Below are positions 22,927 to 23,022 of a stretch of DNA of 23,022 nt, one piece after another. The notes beneath the pieces were generated by a model that was given only the letters and a program-made list of their open reading frames with translations, was not told the origin of the DNA and searched no databases. Each line of letters opens with the position of its first letter. Position 1 is the first letter of the stretch. The position numbers were made by a program, and so were the translations under genes. This stretch comes from Sideroxydans lithotrophicus (GTDB lineage: Bacteria > Pseudomonadota > Gammaproteobacteria > Burkholderiales > Sulfuriferulaceae), in contig DZDB01000015.1 of NCBI GenBank assembly GCA_022736605.1, forward strand, positions 1 through 23,022, written 5' to 3'.

Positions 22927-22953
22927 GACACCATCAAAGGCACTCCCTACAGT
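22925..22953 (+). promoter_or_regulatory. Right-edge early promoter (pL-like)
   Basis: TTGACA (22925-22930), 17-base spacer, TACAGT (22948-22953). A perfect -35, optimal spacing, and a fair -10. It is overlapped by two operator-like sites and followed by GGAGG and an ATG, so it should drive the rightward early operon. Confidence 0.75.
22937..22949. promoter_or_regulatory. Operator-like site, right-edge promoter, proximal
   Basis: AAGGCACTCCCTA in the spacer of the right-edge promoter, its last two bases being the first two of the -10. One base differs from site 1 of the cro/cI region. Confidence 0.65.
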
Positions 22954-22980
22954 TATCACAACTCAACACGGAGGCTCACC

Positions 22981-23022
22981 ATGTCCTGCCACCCAACCTG
23001 CAACCAAGGCCGTCACTGCGAC
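22981..23022 (+). CDS. First gene of rightward early operon, truncated by window
   Basis: Begins MSCHPTCNQGRHCD with GGAGG 6 bases before the ATG; only 14 codons are visible. Four Cys/His residues within 13 aa suggest a small metal-binding or Cys-rich protein, but nothing more can be said. It is preceded by the strong repressor-type promoter at 22925-22953. Its direction, opposite to the leftward operon, fits a lambda-like pL operon. Confidence 0.65.
   Translation, partial: MSCHPTCNQGRHCD

Noticed and set aside
1..23022. CRISPR arrays, rRNA, tRNA, insertion sequences
   Set aside because: No regularly spaced repeats, no tRNA-like cloverleaf, no transposase and no terminal inverted repeats were seen when reading both strands; this is a manual reading, not a computed search.

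Overview
The window is about 23 kb of a temperate, tailed, lambda/HK97-type siphophage, either a prophage interior or a phage genome fragment. No bacterial host gene, tRNA, integrase or attachment site is visible. High GC and protein flavour (a CII-like regulator starting MNQLTLNFEAG, a YdaS/Cro-like protein, P27-type small terminase, CHC2/VirE-type primase-helicase) suggest a betaproteobacterial host, probably Burkholderiales/Comamonadaceae. That host assignment is inference from style, not from a search.

Layout, read in the direction of transcription (right to left, minus strand): an immunity and control region (about 21.3-23.0 kb) holds a divergent repressor (plus strand) and a Cro/YdaS-like gene (minus strand), a zinc-ribbon membrane moron convergent with the repressor, and at the right edge a repressor-style promoter driving a second early operon out of the window. 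The leftward early operon carries a CII-like regulator, a small winged-helix-like protein, a primase-helicase, a poorly coding 350-bp stretch, a hypothetical protein and a putative late antiterminator (Q-like). A strong intrinsic terminator separates it from the late operon: HNH endonuclease, terS, terL, portal, ClpP-type protease, HK97-fold capsid, a small protein, gp6-type connector, head-tail joining protein, HK97-gp10, tail terminator, tail tube, the G/GT chaperones with a programmed frameshift, tape measure, and lambda-type M, L, K, I and J, with J running off the left edge. Lysis genes are not in the window and would lie beyond J; integration and recombination genes would lie beyond the right edge.

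The head module is HK97-like and the tail-tip module lambda-like. Almost every late gene overlaps the next by ATGA or lies within a few bases, so the late genes act as one polycistronic unit. The most informative signals outside the genes are: (i) a complete -1 frameshift cassette (upstream SD-like element, A AAA AAC slip site, downstream stem-loop) joining G to T; (ii) a 13-bp operator-like motif (core AGG-N5-CCT) repeated at the cro/cI intergenic region, the right-edge promoter and probably the moron promoter, placed at equivalent positions relative to the -10 and -35 boxes; (iii) intrinsic terminators located where lambda has tR1 and tR'; and (iv) predicted leaderless starts for both repressor genes.
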